Positions 1-7,953 of a stretch of 34,127 bases of DNA are shown here, piece after piece; position 1 is the first letter of the stretch, and each line of letters starts with the position of its first letter. The DNA lies in the NCBI GenBank assembly GCA_025964695.1, contig JAOPYK010000081.1:1-34127 (forward strand), in the 5' to 3' direction. This DNA comes from Streptosporangiaceae bacterium. Its GTDB lineage: Bacteria; Actinomycetota; Actinomycetes; Streptosporangiales; Streptosporangiaceae. Position numbers and translations under genes: made by a program. Under the pieces are notes generated by a model. That model saw only the letters and a list, made by a program, of their open reading frames with translations, searched no databases and was not told the origin of the DNA.

Positions 1-226
1 ATCCTCGCCGGAGGCCTACGAGCGGCTGCTGCTGGATGTCCTCATCGGCGACCCACCGCTGTTCCCCCGCCAGGAGGAGGTCGAGCTCTCCTGGGAGATC
101 CTTGACCCGATCGAGGAGTTCTGGGCCACGCACGGCCGCCCGGAGCAGTACCGTTCCGGCGGCTATGGCCCCACGTCCGCGGACCTGATGATGGCGCGTG
201 AGGGCCGCACCTGGAGAAGGCTCTGA
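1..226 (+). CDS. zwf: Glucose-6-phosphate 1-dehydrogenase, C-terminal end (partial)
   Basis: Only the last 74 residues are present; the reading frame starts at base 2 and stops with TGA at 224-226. The tail contains RLLLDVLIGDPPLFPRQEEV and ends with a GGYGPTSADLMM segment, both typical of the C-terminus of bacterial glucose-6-phosphate dehydrogenase. That enzyme makes 6-phosphogluconolactone and NADPH from glucose-6-phosphate in the cytoplasm. The assignment is strengthened by opcA and pgl following directly, since zwf-opcA-pgl is a standard actinobacterial pentose-phosphate operon. The gap to opcA is one base, so the genes are probably translationally coupled. Confidence 0.93.
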   Translation, partial: SSPEAYERLLLDVLIGDPPLFPRQEEVELSWEILDPIEEFWATHGRPEQYRSGGYGPTSADLMMAREGRTWRRL

Positions 227-227
227 A

Positions 228-1214
228 ATGAACATTGACCTTGCGGATACCACTACCAGGCAGATCGAGAAGTCGCTGCGCCAGGCTCGCCACCTGATGG
301 GCGGTCCGGCGGTCGGTATGGTGCTGACCCTGGTGATCGTCACCGACGAGTCGGCGCAGTACGACGCGGTGCGGGCGGCCACCGAGGCCGCCCGCGAGCA
401 CCCCTGCCGGGTGATCACCGTGATCTCCCGGGACGCCCGCGGCACGTCCTCACGGCTGGACGCGGAGATCCGGATGGGCGAGACCGGGCCCGGCGAGACG
501 GTCCTGCTGCGGATGTACGGGCCGGTCGCCGAGCACGCCGACACGGTCGTCATCCCCCTGCTGGTCCAGGACACCCCCGTGGTCACCTGGTGGCCGGGGA
601 AGGCGCCGAAGTCCCCCAGCGAGGACGCGCTCGGCCAGTTGGCCCAGCGCCGGGTGACCGACGCCTACGCGGCCCGCGACCGGCTGGGCACGCTCGCCAG
701 GCTGGGCGAGATGTACAAGCCCGGGGACACCGACTTCGCCTGGACCCGGCTCACCCCGTGGCGCACCCTGCTGGCGGCCTCCCTGGACCAGCCGCACGGC
801 GACATCCTGTCCGGGGTGGTCGAGGCCGAACACGACAGCCCGAGCGCCGAGTTGCTGGCCTCCTGGCTGTCGGTGCGGCTTGGCATCCCGGTCGAACGGC
901 TCGATTCCGGCGGCCCGGGTGTGACCGCGGTACGGCTGGGCACGGCCGAGGGGGACCTCGCGGTCACCCGCCCGGACGGCCGGGTGGCCTCCCTGTCCCG
1001 CCCGGGACAGCCGGACCGCCAGGTGGCGCTGCACCGCCGTCCGATGCCGGAACTGCTCGCGGAGGAGTTGCGCCGGCTGGATCCGGACGACGTCTACGAG
1101 GAAGCGGTCACCCGGTTCGCCAAGGACATGCGGCAGGCCGAGGAGGCACCCGCGGCCGACGGCGACGCCACGAAGCCGGCCTCGCGTTCCCGCCGGAAGC
1201 CGGCCGCCTCGTGA
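228..1214 (+). CDS. opcA: Glucose-6-phosphate dehydrogenase assembly protein OpcA
   Basis: This 328-residue protein matches OpcA, the redox-linked assembly or activating partner of glucose-6-phosphate dehydrogenase in actinobacteria and cyanobacteria. The family signature is the N-terminal half with VVTWWPGKAP near residue 116 and the following segment on PHGDILSGVVEAEHDSP. The ATG at 228 is chosen because GGAGAAGG lies 7 bases upstream and zwf stops at 226; a GTG at 198 would only add ten residues read out of the zwf tail. The C-terminus is a basic, low-complexity Ala/Lys/Arg tail. Its TGA overlaps the GTG of pgl, pointing to one zwf-opcA-pgl transcript. Confidence 0.95.
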   Translation: MNIDLADTTTRQIEKSLRQARHLMGGPAVGMVLTLVIVTDESAQYDAVRAATEAAREHPCRVITVISRDARGTSSRLDAEIRMGETGPGETVLLRMYGPVAEHADTVVIPLLVQDTPVVTWWPGKAPKSPSEDALGQLAQRRVTDAYAARDRLGTLARLGEMYKPGDTDFAWTRLTPWRTLLAASLDQPHGDILSGVVEAEHDSPSAELLASWLSVRLGIPVERLDSGGPGVTAVRLGTAEGDLAVTRPDGRVASLSRPGQPDRQVALHRRPMPELLAEELRRLDPDDVYEEAVTRFAKDMRQAEEAPAADGDATKPASRSRRKPAAS

Positions 1215-1990
1215 GCACCCCCACGGTGCTGATCCACCGGGACCAGCCGCTGCTGGCCAAGGCGGCGGCGGCCCGGCTGGTCACCCGCGTGGTGGACGTC
1301 CAGGCGGCCCGCGGCAGCGCGTCGGTGGTCCTCACCGGTGGTGGCGTCGGCACGGCGGTGCTGGCCGAGGTGGCCGCCACCGGGGCGCGTGACGCCATCG
1401 ACTGGCGCAACCTCGACATCTGGTGGGGTGACGAGCGGTTCCTGCCCACCGGTCATCCCGAGCGCAACGAGACGGGCGCCCGCGAGGCCCTGCTCGACCA
1501 CGTCAACATCGATCCGGCCCGGGTGCGTCCCATGCCCGGGCCGGACGGCCCCGACGGCGACAACCCGGAAGCGGCCGCGGAACGCTACGCGGACTGGCTA
1601 CGGGCCGCCGCCCGGCCCGAGGACCACGGCCCGGTGCCGTCGTTCGACGTGCTCATGCTGGGCCTGGGCCCGGACGCGCACGTCGCCTCGCTCTTCCCCG
1701 GGATGCCAGCGCTGTACGAGGAACGGCCGGTCGTCGCCGTGCACGGCGCGCCCAAACCGCCGCCGACCCGGCTGACCATGACACTGCCCGCGATCCGCAC
1801 GGCCAAAGAGGTCTGGATCATGGCGGCCGGTGAGTCCAAGGCCAAGGCCGTACGGCTCGCGCTGTCCGACGCCGGGCCCGTCCAGGTCCCCGCCGCGGGC
1901 GCCCGCGGCCGGCAGAGCACGCTGTTCCTGCTCGACCGCGCCGCGGCCTCCCAGTTGCCGCACGGCATGGACCGCATCGCCTCTCCCTAG
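1211..1990 (+). CDS. pgl: 6-phosphogluconolactonase
   Basis: The 259-residue protein hydrolyses 6-phosphogluconolactone to 6-phosphogluconate, the second step of the oxidative pentose-phosphate pathway. Family motifs are visible: VVLTGGGVGTAVL near residue 38, the WWGDERF motif near residue 73, and GLGPDAHVASLFPG near residue 150, all typical of the DevB/NagB-like sugar-phosphate fold. The start is GTG at 1211, overlapping the opcA stop as GTGA. The length is normal for the family. Its 3-prime end is followed by partial copies of its own last bases (see the repeat entry). It is the last gene of this operon; the next gene lies on the other strand. Confidence 0.95.
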   Translation: MSTPTVLIHRDQPLLAKAAAARLVTRVVDVQAARGSASVVLTGGGVGTAVLAEVAATGARDAIDWRNLDIWWGDERFLPTGHPERNETGAREALLDHVNIDPARVRPMPGPDGPDGDNPEAAAERYADWLRAAARPEDHGPVPSFDVLMLGLGPDAHVASLFPGMPALYEERPVVAVHGAPKPPPTRLTMTLPAIRTAKEVWIMAAGESKAKAVRLALSDAGPVQVPAAGARGRQSTLFLLDRAAASQLPHGMDRIASP

Positions 1991-2026
1991 GCGACCTTCT
2001 CTCTCTAGCGACCTCTCCCTAGCGAC
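1981..2026. repeat. Short imperfect tandem repeat at the pgl stop codon
   Basis: Three imperfect copies of a CTCTCCCTAGGCGAC-like unit of about 15-17 bases run from the last codons of pgl through its TAG stop. Each copy carries a TAG triplet. This looks like local duplication of the gene end; no function is visible. Confidence 0.6.
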
Positions 2027-2064
2027 GTCGGCAACGAGGCCGGGCGCGGGTCCGTTTCGGGTGA

Positions 2065-3504
2065 TCACCGTCCGGAGAGCTTGTCGGCGAACCGGGCCAT
2101 CGGCGACGTGGTCGCCCGTCCGCGGGTCTCGCCGGTGTCCGCGAACTGGTACAGCGCGTACATCGTCTGCACGCCCAGCCAGCGCAGCGGCTCCGGCTCC
2201 CAGCGGCGGACCTTCCAGCCGACCCAGGGCAGCGCCGTCAGCGGCGTGTCGCGGCGCAGGACGAGGTCGCGCAGCGTGCGGCCGGCCAGGTTGGTGGTGG
2301 CGACGCCATGGCCGGTGTAGCCGCCGGCGTGGCCCAGACCGGTCGTGTGGTCCAGGACGGCGGCGGAGCACCAGTCCCGGGGCACGCCGAGGACACCGGA
2401 CCAGGCGTGGGCGACCTGTCCCGCCGGCGCCACTGCGGGGAACATCCGGGTGAGCATCCGCCAGAGGGTGTCGACGGTCCAGCCCTGGGTCCGCCCGGCG
2501 TCGTCTACCTTCGAGCCGTACCGGTACGGCTTGCCCCGGCCGCCGAAGGCGATCCGACCGTCCGCGGTCCGCTGGGCGTACATGTAGTAATGCGCCATGT
2601 CGCCGAGCAGTTCCGACCGGGACCAGCCGATGCGGTCCCAGACCTCCGCCGGCAGCGGAGTTGTGACGATCATGGAGCTGTTCATCGGCAGCCAGTCGCG
2701 GTGGTGCCCGGCCAGGCCCGCGGTGAAGCCCTCGGTCGCCCGGATCACGTACTCGGCCGACACCGTGCCGTACGGGGTCGTGGCGGCGGCCGGGGCAGAG
2801 CCCGTGCGCGGGCGGATGGCCGTGACCGGGGTCCCCTCGAAGATCTCCACGCCGAGGTCCGTGACCACCCTGGCCAGCCCGCGGGCGAGCTTGGCGGGCT
2901 GGACGCGCGCGCAGTGCGGGCTCCAGGTGGCGCCGAGGGCCCCGTCGACCCGCAGCCGGTCCTCCTGCTCGGCCTTGTCCAGCAGCCGCAGGTCCTCCGG
3001 GCCCCAGCCCCACTCGGCGTCGTGGGCGACCATCTCGCGCAGCCGGCCGAGCTGGGCCCGGTTGGTGGCGACGGTGAGCATGCCGCCCTTGACCACGTCG
3101 GCGTCGATGCCCTCCGCCGCGGCGGCCCGGACGACCTCCTCGACGGTGCCGAACATCTCCCGCTGCAGCGCGACGGCGGCGGCGCGGCCGTGCCGCCTGG
3201 CGTAGCGGTCCCGGGAACCGGCCAGCTCGCCGACGATCCAGCCGCCGTTGCGCCCGGACGCGCCGAACCCGGCGAACTCCTTCTCCAGCATCACGATGCG
3301 CAGGTCGGGCCGCTCGCGCTTGAGGTAGTAGGCGGTCCAGAGGCCGGTGTAGCCGGCCCCGACGATGCACACGTCGGCGTCACGGGAGCCCGGCAGCCGG
3401 GCGCCGGGCTCGAGCAGGCCGATCGCGTCGAACCAGTGTGACACCCGGCCGTTGACGAACCCGTCGGCCAGCGCTGCGGATGAGGAATGGGCGGTCATGG
3501 CCAC
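2065..3504 (-). CDS. FAD-dependent amine/amino-acid oxidoreductase (DadA/glycine oxidase-like)
   Basis: This 479-residue flavoprotein belongs to the DAO family, which oxidises amines or D-amino/N-methyl amino acids. A Rossmann motif VCIVGAGYTGLWTAYYL lies at residues 45-61, followed by an acidic FAD-ribose segment (VMLEKE) and the GASGRNGGW motif at 81-89 typical of puuB/ordL-like enzymes. The C-terminal part has the second FAD contact (GYTGHGVATTNLAGR). The start is GTG at 3504, with ATG at 3498 as alternative; neither has a strong ribosome site. It is 61 bases downstream of the GNAT gene on the same strand and may be co-transcribed or have its own promoter at 3505-3550. The substrate cannot be read from the sequence. 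Confidence 0.88.
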   Translation of the reverse strand: MAMTAHSSSAALADGFVNGRVSHWFDAIGLLEPGARLPGSRDADVCIVGAGYTGLWTAYYLKRERPDLRIVMLEKEFAGFGASGRNGGWIVGELAGSRDRYARRHGRAAAVALQREMFGTVEEVVRAAAAEGIDADVVKGGMLTVATNRAQLGRLREMVAHDAEWGWGPEDLRLLDKAEQEDRLRVDGALGATWSPHCARVQPAKLARGLARVVTDLGVEIFEGTPVTAIRPRTGSAPAAATTPYGTVSAEYVIRATEGFTAGLAGHHRDWLPMNSSMIVTTPLPAEVWDRIGWSRSELLGDMAHYYMYAQRTADGRIAFGGRGKPYRYGSKVDDAGRTQGWTVDTLWRMLTRMFPAVAPAGQVAHAWSGVLGVPRDWCSAAVLDHTTGLGHAGGYTGHGVATTNLAGRTLRDLVLRRDTPLTALPWVGWKVRRWEPEPLRWLGVQTMYALYQFADTGETRGRATTSPMARFADKLSGR

Positions 3505-3512
3505 ATACTGCT

Positions 3513-3549
3513 AGATCCGTCGTGAGTACGCACTATCAGCAGCGGATCT
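3513..3549. promoter_or_regulatory. Inverted repeat upstream of the FAD oxidoreductase
   Basis: AGATCCG at 3513-3519 is matched by CGGATCT at 3543-3549, flanked by CTGCT and CAGCAG-like bases. It sits in the 61-base gap before the oxidoreductase and could be an operator. The halves are only 7 bases, so support is weak. Confidence 0.3.
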
Positions 3550-3565
3550 GTTGTCAATCCGTCCC

Positions 3566-4147
3566 CTAACGACGGGATCCGAGCCAGCCGGCTCGATCGA
3601 CGGCGACGTGGGTCATCGGCCCGGGCGGCTCGCCGGCGGGCTCGGCGGCCGTCTGGACGGGATGCATCCCGAGCCGGCGCACCACCGCCTCGGAGGCCGT
3701 GTTGTCCCGGTCGATCTCGGCGATGACGCGGCTGAGGCCGATGATCCCGAAGGCGTAGTCCAGGATCGCTGCGGCGGCCTCGGCGGCGTAGCCGTGCCCC
3801 CAGCGATCCGGCTCCAGGCTGTAGACGATCTCGATCTCGGGGTCCTCGGAGTCGTCCAGCGGCCGCAGCCCCGCCGTGCCCAGCAGCGCGGTGCCGAGCA
3901 TGCTGGAGTCCAGGACCGCATGCCGTGCCGCGGGCCGCAGCGCCCAGAGCCCGAACCCCGCCATGGCGAAGGACCGCTGGCTGGTCACGATGGTCTCGGT
4001 GACCTCCGCCGTGGTCAGGACGTAGTCGTCGAACAGGAACCGGCGGACCAGCCGCCCGGTCCAGTGGGTCAGCAACGCGGCGTGATCGCTCATGTTGAGC
4101 GGCTGCAGGGCCAGCCGCTGGGTCCGGAGCTCGCCGGTGTCGCTCAC
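3566..4147 (-). CDS. GNAT family N-acetyltransferase (RimJ/RimL-like)
   Basis: The 193-residue protein has the Acetyltransf_3 pattern: an N-terminal LRTQRLALQPL strand, a central substrate part, then the acetyl-CoA loop RWGHGYAAEAAAAILDYAF around residues 125-143 and IAEIDRDNTASEAVVRRLGM around 153-172. These enzymes acetylate N-termini, antibiotics or small amines; the substrate is not predictable. The start is GTG at 4147, whose bases overlap the TGA of the upstream gene as GTGA, indicating translational coupling in a two-gene operon. Longer frames reading upstream only translate the neighbour out of frame. Confidence 0.87.
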   Translation of the reverse strand: MSDTGELRTQRLALQPLNMSDHAALLTHWTGRLVRRFLFDDYVLTTAEVTETIVTSQRSFAMAGFGLWALRPAARHAVLDSSMLGTALLGTAGLRPLDDSEDPEIEIVYSLEPDRWGHGYAAEAAAAILDYAFGIIGLSRVIAEIDRDNTASEAVVRRLGMHPVQTAAEPAGEPPGPMTHVAVDRAGWLGSRR

Positions 4148-4815
4148 GGGTCCTCCCACTCCACGTCCGGTTCTCCCTTGGGCACGGTCATCCGGAAGAC
4201 CCGCAACTGCAGGGCCAGCGCGCCGTAGTAGCTCACCAGCGTCACCAGCTCGACGAGCATGGGCCGCCCCAGGGTGGCGACCGCCTCGTTGTAGAGGGCG
4301 TCGCTGAGATCCTGGTCGGCGGCCATCGACCGGGCCACCTCGTAGACGATCCGTTCCCGCAGCACGGGAGGGATGGGATCGCGGCCGGCCTTGAGCGCGG
4401 CGATCTCCTTGGCGGTCAGCCCGGCCTGGCCGCCCAGCCGCTCGTGGGCATACCACTCGTAGTCGGAACGCCAGTGCGCGGCGACGACGAGGGTCGCGAT
4501 CTCCCGCTCTCTCCTGGTCAGGCTGATCCGGAACCGGAGGGCGGAGCCGAGCTCCTGCAGCGGGCGGCCCACGACCGGGCTGTAGAGCATCGCGTTGAAC
4601 GGCCCGAGCAGCCGCCCATCGTCGTCGGCGAAACGGAAGAGCGGTGGCCGCTCCGCGCGGGGGCCGTCCACGATGGCGTCGTACACCTCGCGCTGCTCCG
4701 CGCTGAGGAGGTCCGGACGCAACAGCGGCAGCCGTACCGGTAGGTCTTCGCCGGGCGGATCGATGTCATCGTCAATCACCCACGGCAGGTTATGCGATGA
4801 AGGGGCGGAGCACAT
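4144..4815 (-). CDS. Carboxymuconolactone decarboxylase (CMD) family protein
   Basis: The 223-residue protein carries a CMD/AhpD-like domain over residues 70-140, recognisable in GPFNAMLYSPVVGRPLQELG, then LTRREREIATLVVAAHW and YEWYAHERLGGQAGL. This helical fold is used by 4-carboxymuconolactone decarboxylase and by AhpD peroxidase. The CxxC pair of AhpD is absent: the only Cys in the protein is residue 2. A thiol peroxidase role is therefore unlikely, and a decarboxylase-like or uncharacterised role fits better. The start used is ATG at 4815; an in-frame GTG twelve codons later is possible, as neither has a clear ribosome site. It overlaps the GNAT gene by four bases. Confidence 0.83.
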   Translation of the reverse strand: MCSAPSSHNLPWVIDDDIDPPGEDLPVRLPLLRPDLLSAEQREVYDAIVDGPRAERPPLFRFADDDGRLLGPFNAMLYSPVVGRPLQELGSALRFRISLTRREREIATLVVAAHWRSDYEWYAHERLGGQAGLTAKEIAALKAGRDPIPPVLRERIVYEVARSMAADQDLSDALYNEAVATLGRPMLVELVTLVSYYGALALQLRVFRMTVPKGEPDVEWEDP

Positions 4816-4852
4816 CGGGGGTCCCCCACCGCCGGAGGGAGAGCTCGGTCAC

Positions 4853-4881
4853 CCGGCGGTGAAGCCGGGACTCACCGCCGG
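4853..4881. promoter_or_regulatory. Perfect 10-base inverted repeat between divergent genes
   Basis: CCGGCGGTGA at 4853-4862 and TCACCGCCGG at 4872-4881 are exact reverse complements separated by 9 bases. They lie in the 200-base gap between the divergent CMD and ACT-GNAT genes, so an operator is the simplest reading. A second CACCGCCGG copy lies at 4827-4835. Confidence 0.45.
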
Positions 4882-4969
4882 ACGGTCAGGTGAAACGGCG
4901 CGCTCACGGTGACGTAGCGGTTTCGTAACAGTCCCACGGAAGGGTCGGCACGACGCCGCGGAGGTGACC

Positions 4970-4987
4970 GGGCCTCGGCAGAGGCCC
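4970..4987 (+). promoter_or_regulatory. Small hairpin in the leader of the ACT-GNAT gene
   Basis: GGGCCTC-GGCA-GAGGCCC forms a 7-base-pair stem with a 4-base loop about 30 bases before the start codon. It does not cover the ribosome site. The role is unknown. Confidence 0.35.
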
Positions 4988-5017
4988 GTCCCGGGGCGGA
5001 GAGCACGAAGGGGACTC

Positions 5018-6076
5018 ATGGGGCTGCTGCGTATTCGCACGGAGATCGAGGACCGGCCCGGCCGGCTCGCCGTCCTGACGGCGGCGCTGGCCGCGCGGGG
5101 GGCCAACATTCTCGATCTGTCGGTGCAGGTCGATACAGAGGGGATCGTGGACGAGTTCGTCGTCGACTGTCCCCCGCACACCGAACCCGGCGAGCTCGGC
5201 GTGGCGCTGGAGGCCGCGGGCGGCGTCCGTACGGCCGTCGTGCCCGCACGTCCCCAGGACCTCACCGACGAGCCCACCCGGGCGCTCAGCCTGCTCGCCC
5301 GGCTGCGCGCCGACCCCCGCGCGCTGCCGGAGACCCTCGCCGAGCTGCTGCGAGCCGACGAGGCGGTCTGGGTGTCCGGCCCCGCCGCCGCGCAGGAGCC
5401 CGCGGGCCTCCTCACGGTGCCGGTCGGCCAGCTGCGAGCCGTACGACTGCGCCGTACCGGGCTGCCGTTCACCGCGACCGAGGCCGCGCGCGCCGACGCC
5501 CTCGTCCGGGCGGCCCTGCCGCCCGGTGGCGTGGTCCCGACCTCGCGTACGGTGCAGCTGCGGGACGGCACCGAGATCATTGTGCGGCCGATGGGGGGCC
5601 GTGACCACGAGCCGGTCCGCGCGATGCACGAGCGCTGCTCCACGGAGAGCCGGCGGCTGCGGTACTTCAGCGTCAAGCCGTTCCTGCCGCAGCGTGTCCT
5701 GGAGGTGTTCACCGAGCCCTCGCGCGGGCTGACGCTGGTCGCTGAGGGCCCGGACGGCTCGATCCTGGGGCTGGCCCATCTGGTGCACGTGCTGGATCCC
5801 GGGGTCGCGGAGCTGGCCTTCCTGGTCGAGGACGACTGGCAGGGCCGTGGCCTGGGCCGGGCGCTCACCGGCCTGCTGCTGGTGCTGGCGAGAGAACGCG
5901 GCCTGGTCGAGCTGCGGGCCACCGTCCTCAGCGAGAACGCCCGGATGCGGCGGCTGCTGACCGCCTTCGGCGGCCGGGTCCGCCGGACCGAGGACCCCGG
6001 GGTCATCGAGGTCAAACTGCGGCCCGACGGACGGTCGGCCGCCGTGCCGGGAAAGGCCCGTTCGACGGCGTGCTGA
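5018..6076 (+). CDS. ACT domain-GNAT acetyltransferase fusion
   Basis: The 352-residue protein has an ACT domain at residues 1-75 (LLRIRTEIEDRPGRLAVLT, then GANILDLSVQ), a linker, and a GNAT domain from about residue 185 to 335. The acetyl-CoA loop is DDWQGRGLGRALTGLLL near residues 271-287. ACT domains bind amino acids, and ACT-GNAT proteins of actinomycetes are known as lysine acetyltransferases whose activity responds to amino acids. A protein acetyltransferase gated by an amino acid is therefore the likely role. ATG 5018 is chosen because GAAGGGGA lies just upstream and the ACT fold begins at once; the open frame upstream (from 4964) lacks domain content. The gene ends in a strong terminator. 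Confidence 0.88.
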   Translation: MGLLRIRTEIEDRPGRLAVLTAALAARGANILDLSVQVDTEGIVDEFVVDCPPHTEPGELGVALEAAGGVRTAVVPARPQDLTDEPTRALSLLARLRADPRALPETLAELLRADEAVWVSGPAAAQEPAGLLTVPVGQLRAVRLRRTGLPFTATEAARADALVRAALPPGGVVPTSRTVQLRDGTEIIVRPMGGRDHEPVRAMHERCSTESRRLRYFSVKPFLPQRVLEVFTEPSRGLTLVAEGPDGSILGLAHLVHVLDPGVAELAFLVEDDWQGRGLGRALTGLLLVLARERGLVELRATVLSENARMRRLLTAFGGRVRRTEDPGVIEVKLRPDGRSAAVPGKARSTAC

Positions 6077-6085
6077 TGGCACATT

Positions 6086-6115
6086 CCACGGCCGGGCGGC
6101 CTCGCCCGGTCGTGG
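6086..6115 (+). terminator. Hairpin terminator after the ACT-GNAT gene
   Basis: CCACGGCCGGGCG at 6086-6098 pairs with CGCCCGGTCGTGG at 6103-6115 (13 pairs, one G-U) around a GCCT loop, starting 10 bases after the stop. The following bases are only mildly T-rich. Confidence 0.75.
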
Positions 6116-6169
6116 CGTTCCTCCCGGCTGGAGGTGCTCTGGATGGCGGCCGCCTGACACCATGGTGCG

Positions 6170-6964
6170 GTGAGCGGCATCTACGACAATCCCTGGGCGT
6201 ACGAGCTCGCGTGCGACTTCCGGGTCGTTCCGCGTGAGGTCGACGCGCTGCTCGGCTGGTGCGGCCGCCACCGGGAGCCTGCGCGACCGGTGCGCAGTGT
6301 GCTGGAGCTGGCCGCCGGGCCGGCCGAGCACGCCCGGGAGTTCGCCCGGCGGGGCATTGCCGCTACCGCGCTCGACCTGAGCCCGGCGATGTGCCGCTAC
6401 GCCGCGGACCGGGCGAAGGCGACCGGGATCGACCTGGAGGTCGTCGAGGCGGACATGACCGACTTCGACCTCGGCCGCCGCTTCGACCTGGTGGTGACGA
6501 TGCTCGACTCCACCGCCCATCTGATGACGCTGGACGCCTTCGTCGCGCACCTGGACCGGGCCGCCACGCATCTGGCGGACGGCGGCCTGTACATCCTGGA
6601 GATGAGCCATCCCGCGGACCGGCTGACCGACGACCAGCGGGTCAGCACGAGCTGGACGTTCGAGCAGGACGATGTGCGCGGTGCGGTCCGCTGGGGCGAG
6701 CCCGAGGACAGGCTCGACCCGATCACCCAGATCGTCGACGATCACGTCACCATCACCGTGCACCGCGACGATGACACCCAGGTGATCCAGGGCGTCGTGC
6801 CCTACCGCTTCTGGACCGCCACCGAGCTGGACGCCGCAGTCCGGTTGTCCGGGGCGCTCGAGATGGTCGCGCAGTACGGCGACTTCGACGGCGACGTCCC
6901 GCTGAGCGCCCCGGAGGCCTGGCGCATGATCACCGTCTTCCGCCGCGCTGCCGGGGCCGGCTGA
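6170..6964 (+). CDS. Class I SAM-dependent methyltransferase
   Basis: The 264-residue protein has the Rossmann methyltransferase fold. Motif I is VLELAAGPAEHAREF at about residues 44-58, the acidic SAM-ribose residue follows in TALDLSPAM, motif II is VEADMTDFDLGRRFDLVVTM, and a post-motif strand is GGLYILEMSHP. The substrate is unknown; the organisation resembles small-molecule methyltransferases. The start is GTG at 6170, with no evident ribosome site. The ATG eight bases earlier (6162) is out of frame and stops after three codons. The gene is convergent with rbpA and shares the 7068-7097 hairpin region. Confidence 0.86.
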   Translation: MSGIYDNPWAYELACDFRVVPREVDALLGWCGRHREPARPVRSVLELAAGPAEHAREFARRGIAATALDLSPAMCRYAADRAKATGIDLEVVEADMTDFDLGRRFDLVVTMLDSTAHLMTLDAFVAHLDRAATHLADGGLYILEMSHPADRLTDDQRVSTSWTFEQDDVRGAVRWGEPEDRLDPITQIVDDHVTITVHRDDDTQVIQGVVPYRFWTATELDAAVRLSGALEMVAQYGDFDGDVPLSAPEAWRMITVFRRAAGAG

Positions 6965-7067
6965 CCGACTGGTCGGTGAGCAGCGCGAACCCGCTGGAGG
7001 GCAGCTGGCCCATCCGCGTCGCCTGCTGCAACCGCTTTGAGCAGGCCGCTCCCCGCGGGCAAGCGAA

Positions 7068-7097
7068 ACGGCCCGCTCCCACCAGGGAACGGGCCGT
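7068..7097 (-). terminator. rbpA terminator (possibly bidirectional)
   Basis: ACGGCCCGCTCC at 7068-7079 pairs with GGAACGGGCCGT at 7086-7097, 11 of 12 positions. Read on the minus strand it is followed by TTTCGCTT, so it fits best as the rbpA terminator. It also lies downstream of the convergent methyltransferase gene. Confidence 0.75.
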
Positions 7098-7112
7098 ACC
7101 TGATCTATCGAC

Positions 7113-7487
7113 TCAGCCGCGGGCGGCTGCCGCCATGGCGGCCTTCACCGCGGCACGCTTCTCGCGGAGCTTGGTCAGGGCCTCCTCGAGGATGGCCTCA
7201 CCGTCGGCGTCGCTGCGCCGCTCCTTCACGTAGGCGAGGTGGGTCTTGTACGGTTCGGTCTTGTGCGGAGCCGGCGGGTTCGCCGAGTCCTTGCCTGCCG
7301 GGAACCCGCAGCGCGGGCAATCCCACTGCTCGGGAACCGCCACGTCGCTGGCGAAGCTCGGCCGGATCTCGTGCCGGTTGGCGCAGTAGAAGGTGACCCA
7401 TACCCGGGGAGCCGCCTCCCCGCGCTCGGCCTCTCCCATCGGTCCCGCACCGACACGGCTACCCCGAATCGCGCTGCCACTACCCAC
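7113..7487 (-). CDS. rbpA: RNA polymerase-binding protein RbpA
   Basis: The 124-residue protein closely follows actinobacterial RbpA: N-terminal AIRGSRVGAGPMGEAERGE, then a Zn-type core with C35, H39, C57 and C60 (CPRCG), then HKTEPYKTHLAYVKERRSDAD, which contacts the principal sigma factor. RbpA binds RNA polymerase and HrdB/SigA, stabilises open complexes and is linked to rifampicin tolerance. The start is GTG 7487, with GAGGAG spaced 6-7 bases upstream. It lies 80 bases after secG on the same strand, so it may be read through from the glycolytic operon as well as from its own promoter. Confidence 0.95.
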   Translation of the reverse strand: MGSGSAIRGSRVGAGPMGEAERGEAAPRVWVTFYCANRHEIRPSFASDVAVPEQWDCPRCGFPAGKDSANPPAPHKTEPYKTHLAYVKERRSDADGEAILEEALTKLREKRAAVKAAMAAAARG

Positions 7488-7567
7488 GGACTACTCCTCG
7501 TTGGCTTCTGCCGCCACCGAGCAGGTCGGTGTACGGCGATCTTTCGTGTCTGTGGTATGGGTTCGGC

Positions 7568-7810
7568 TCAGCCGACGCCCTTGCCCTTGAACAGCAGGCC
7601 CAGCGCCACGATCGAGGCGAACCAGATGACCCCGGTCGCGATGGTCAACCGGTCAAGGTTGCGCTCGACCACGGACGATCCGCCGAGGGACGATGTGATC
7701 CCTCCGCCGAACAGGTCCGACAGGCCGCCGCCCTTGCCCTTGTGCAGCAGGACGAGCAGCACCATGAGCGCGCTCGTGATGATGAGCACGATGGACATTG
7801 CGATGATCAC
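7568..7810 (-). CDS. secG: Preprotein translocase subunit SecG
   Basis: The 80-residue protein is SecG of the SecYEG channel in the cytoplasmic membrane. It has two membrane segments, at residues 2-22 and about 57-75, with the hallmark cytoplasmic loop HKGKGGGLSDLFGGG and GGSSVVERNLDR between them. The start is GTG 7810; an internal ATG at 7798 would shorten the first helix, and the longer form matches the family length. It is the distal gene of gap-pgk-tpiA-secG, the usual actinobacterial order, but is separated from tpiA by 143 bases containing a hairpin. Confidence 0.95.
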   Translation of the reverse strand: MIIAMSIVLIITSALMVLLVLLHKGKGGGLSDLFGGGITSSLGGSSVVERNLDRLTIATGVIWFASIVALGLLFKGKGVG

Positions 7811-7836
7811 AGTAGTTCAGCGCCTTTTCTGGGCCG

Positions 7837-7854
7837 ACCCCGCGGGCGCGGGGT
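7837..7854 (-). terminator. Hairpin between tpiA and secG
   Basis: ACCCCGC-GGGC-GCGGGGT is a perfect 7-pair stem with a 4-base loop, 26 bases before secG and 100 bases after tpiA. No T-run follows, so partial termination or mRNA processing separating secG from the glycolytic genes is as likely as full termination. A weaker imperfect hairpin lies at 7898-7919. Confidence 0.45.
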
Positions 7855-7953
7855 GTGTTCTTGTATTCAGGACGGCGGATCAGGCCGTTCGGTTTACCCG
7901 TTCTCTAAGAAGGGTACGACGAAAGACCGGCTGGTTCAGCAGGAATTCCCATG

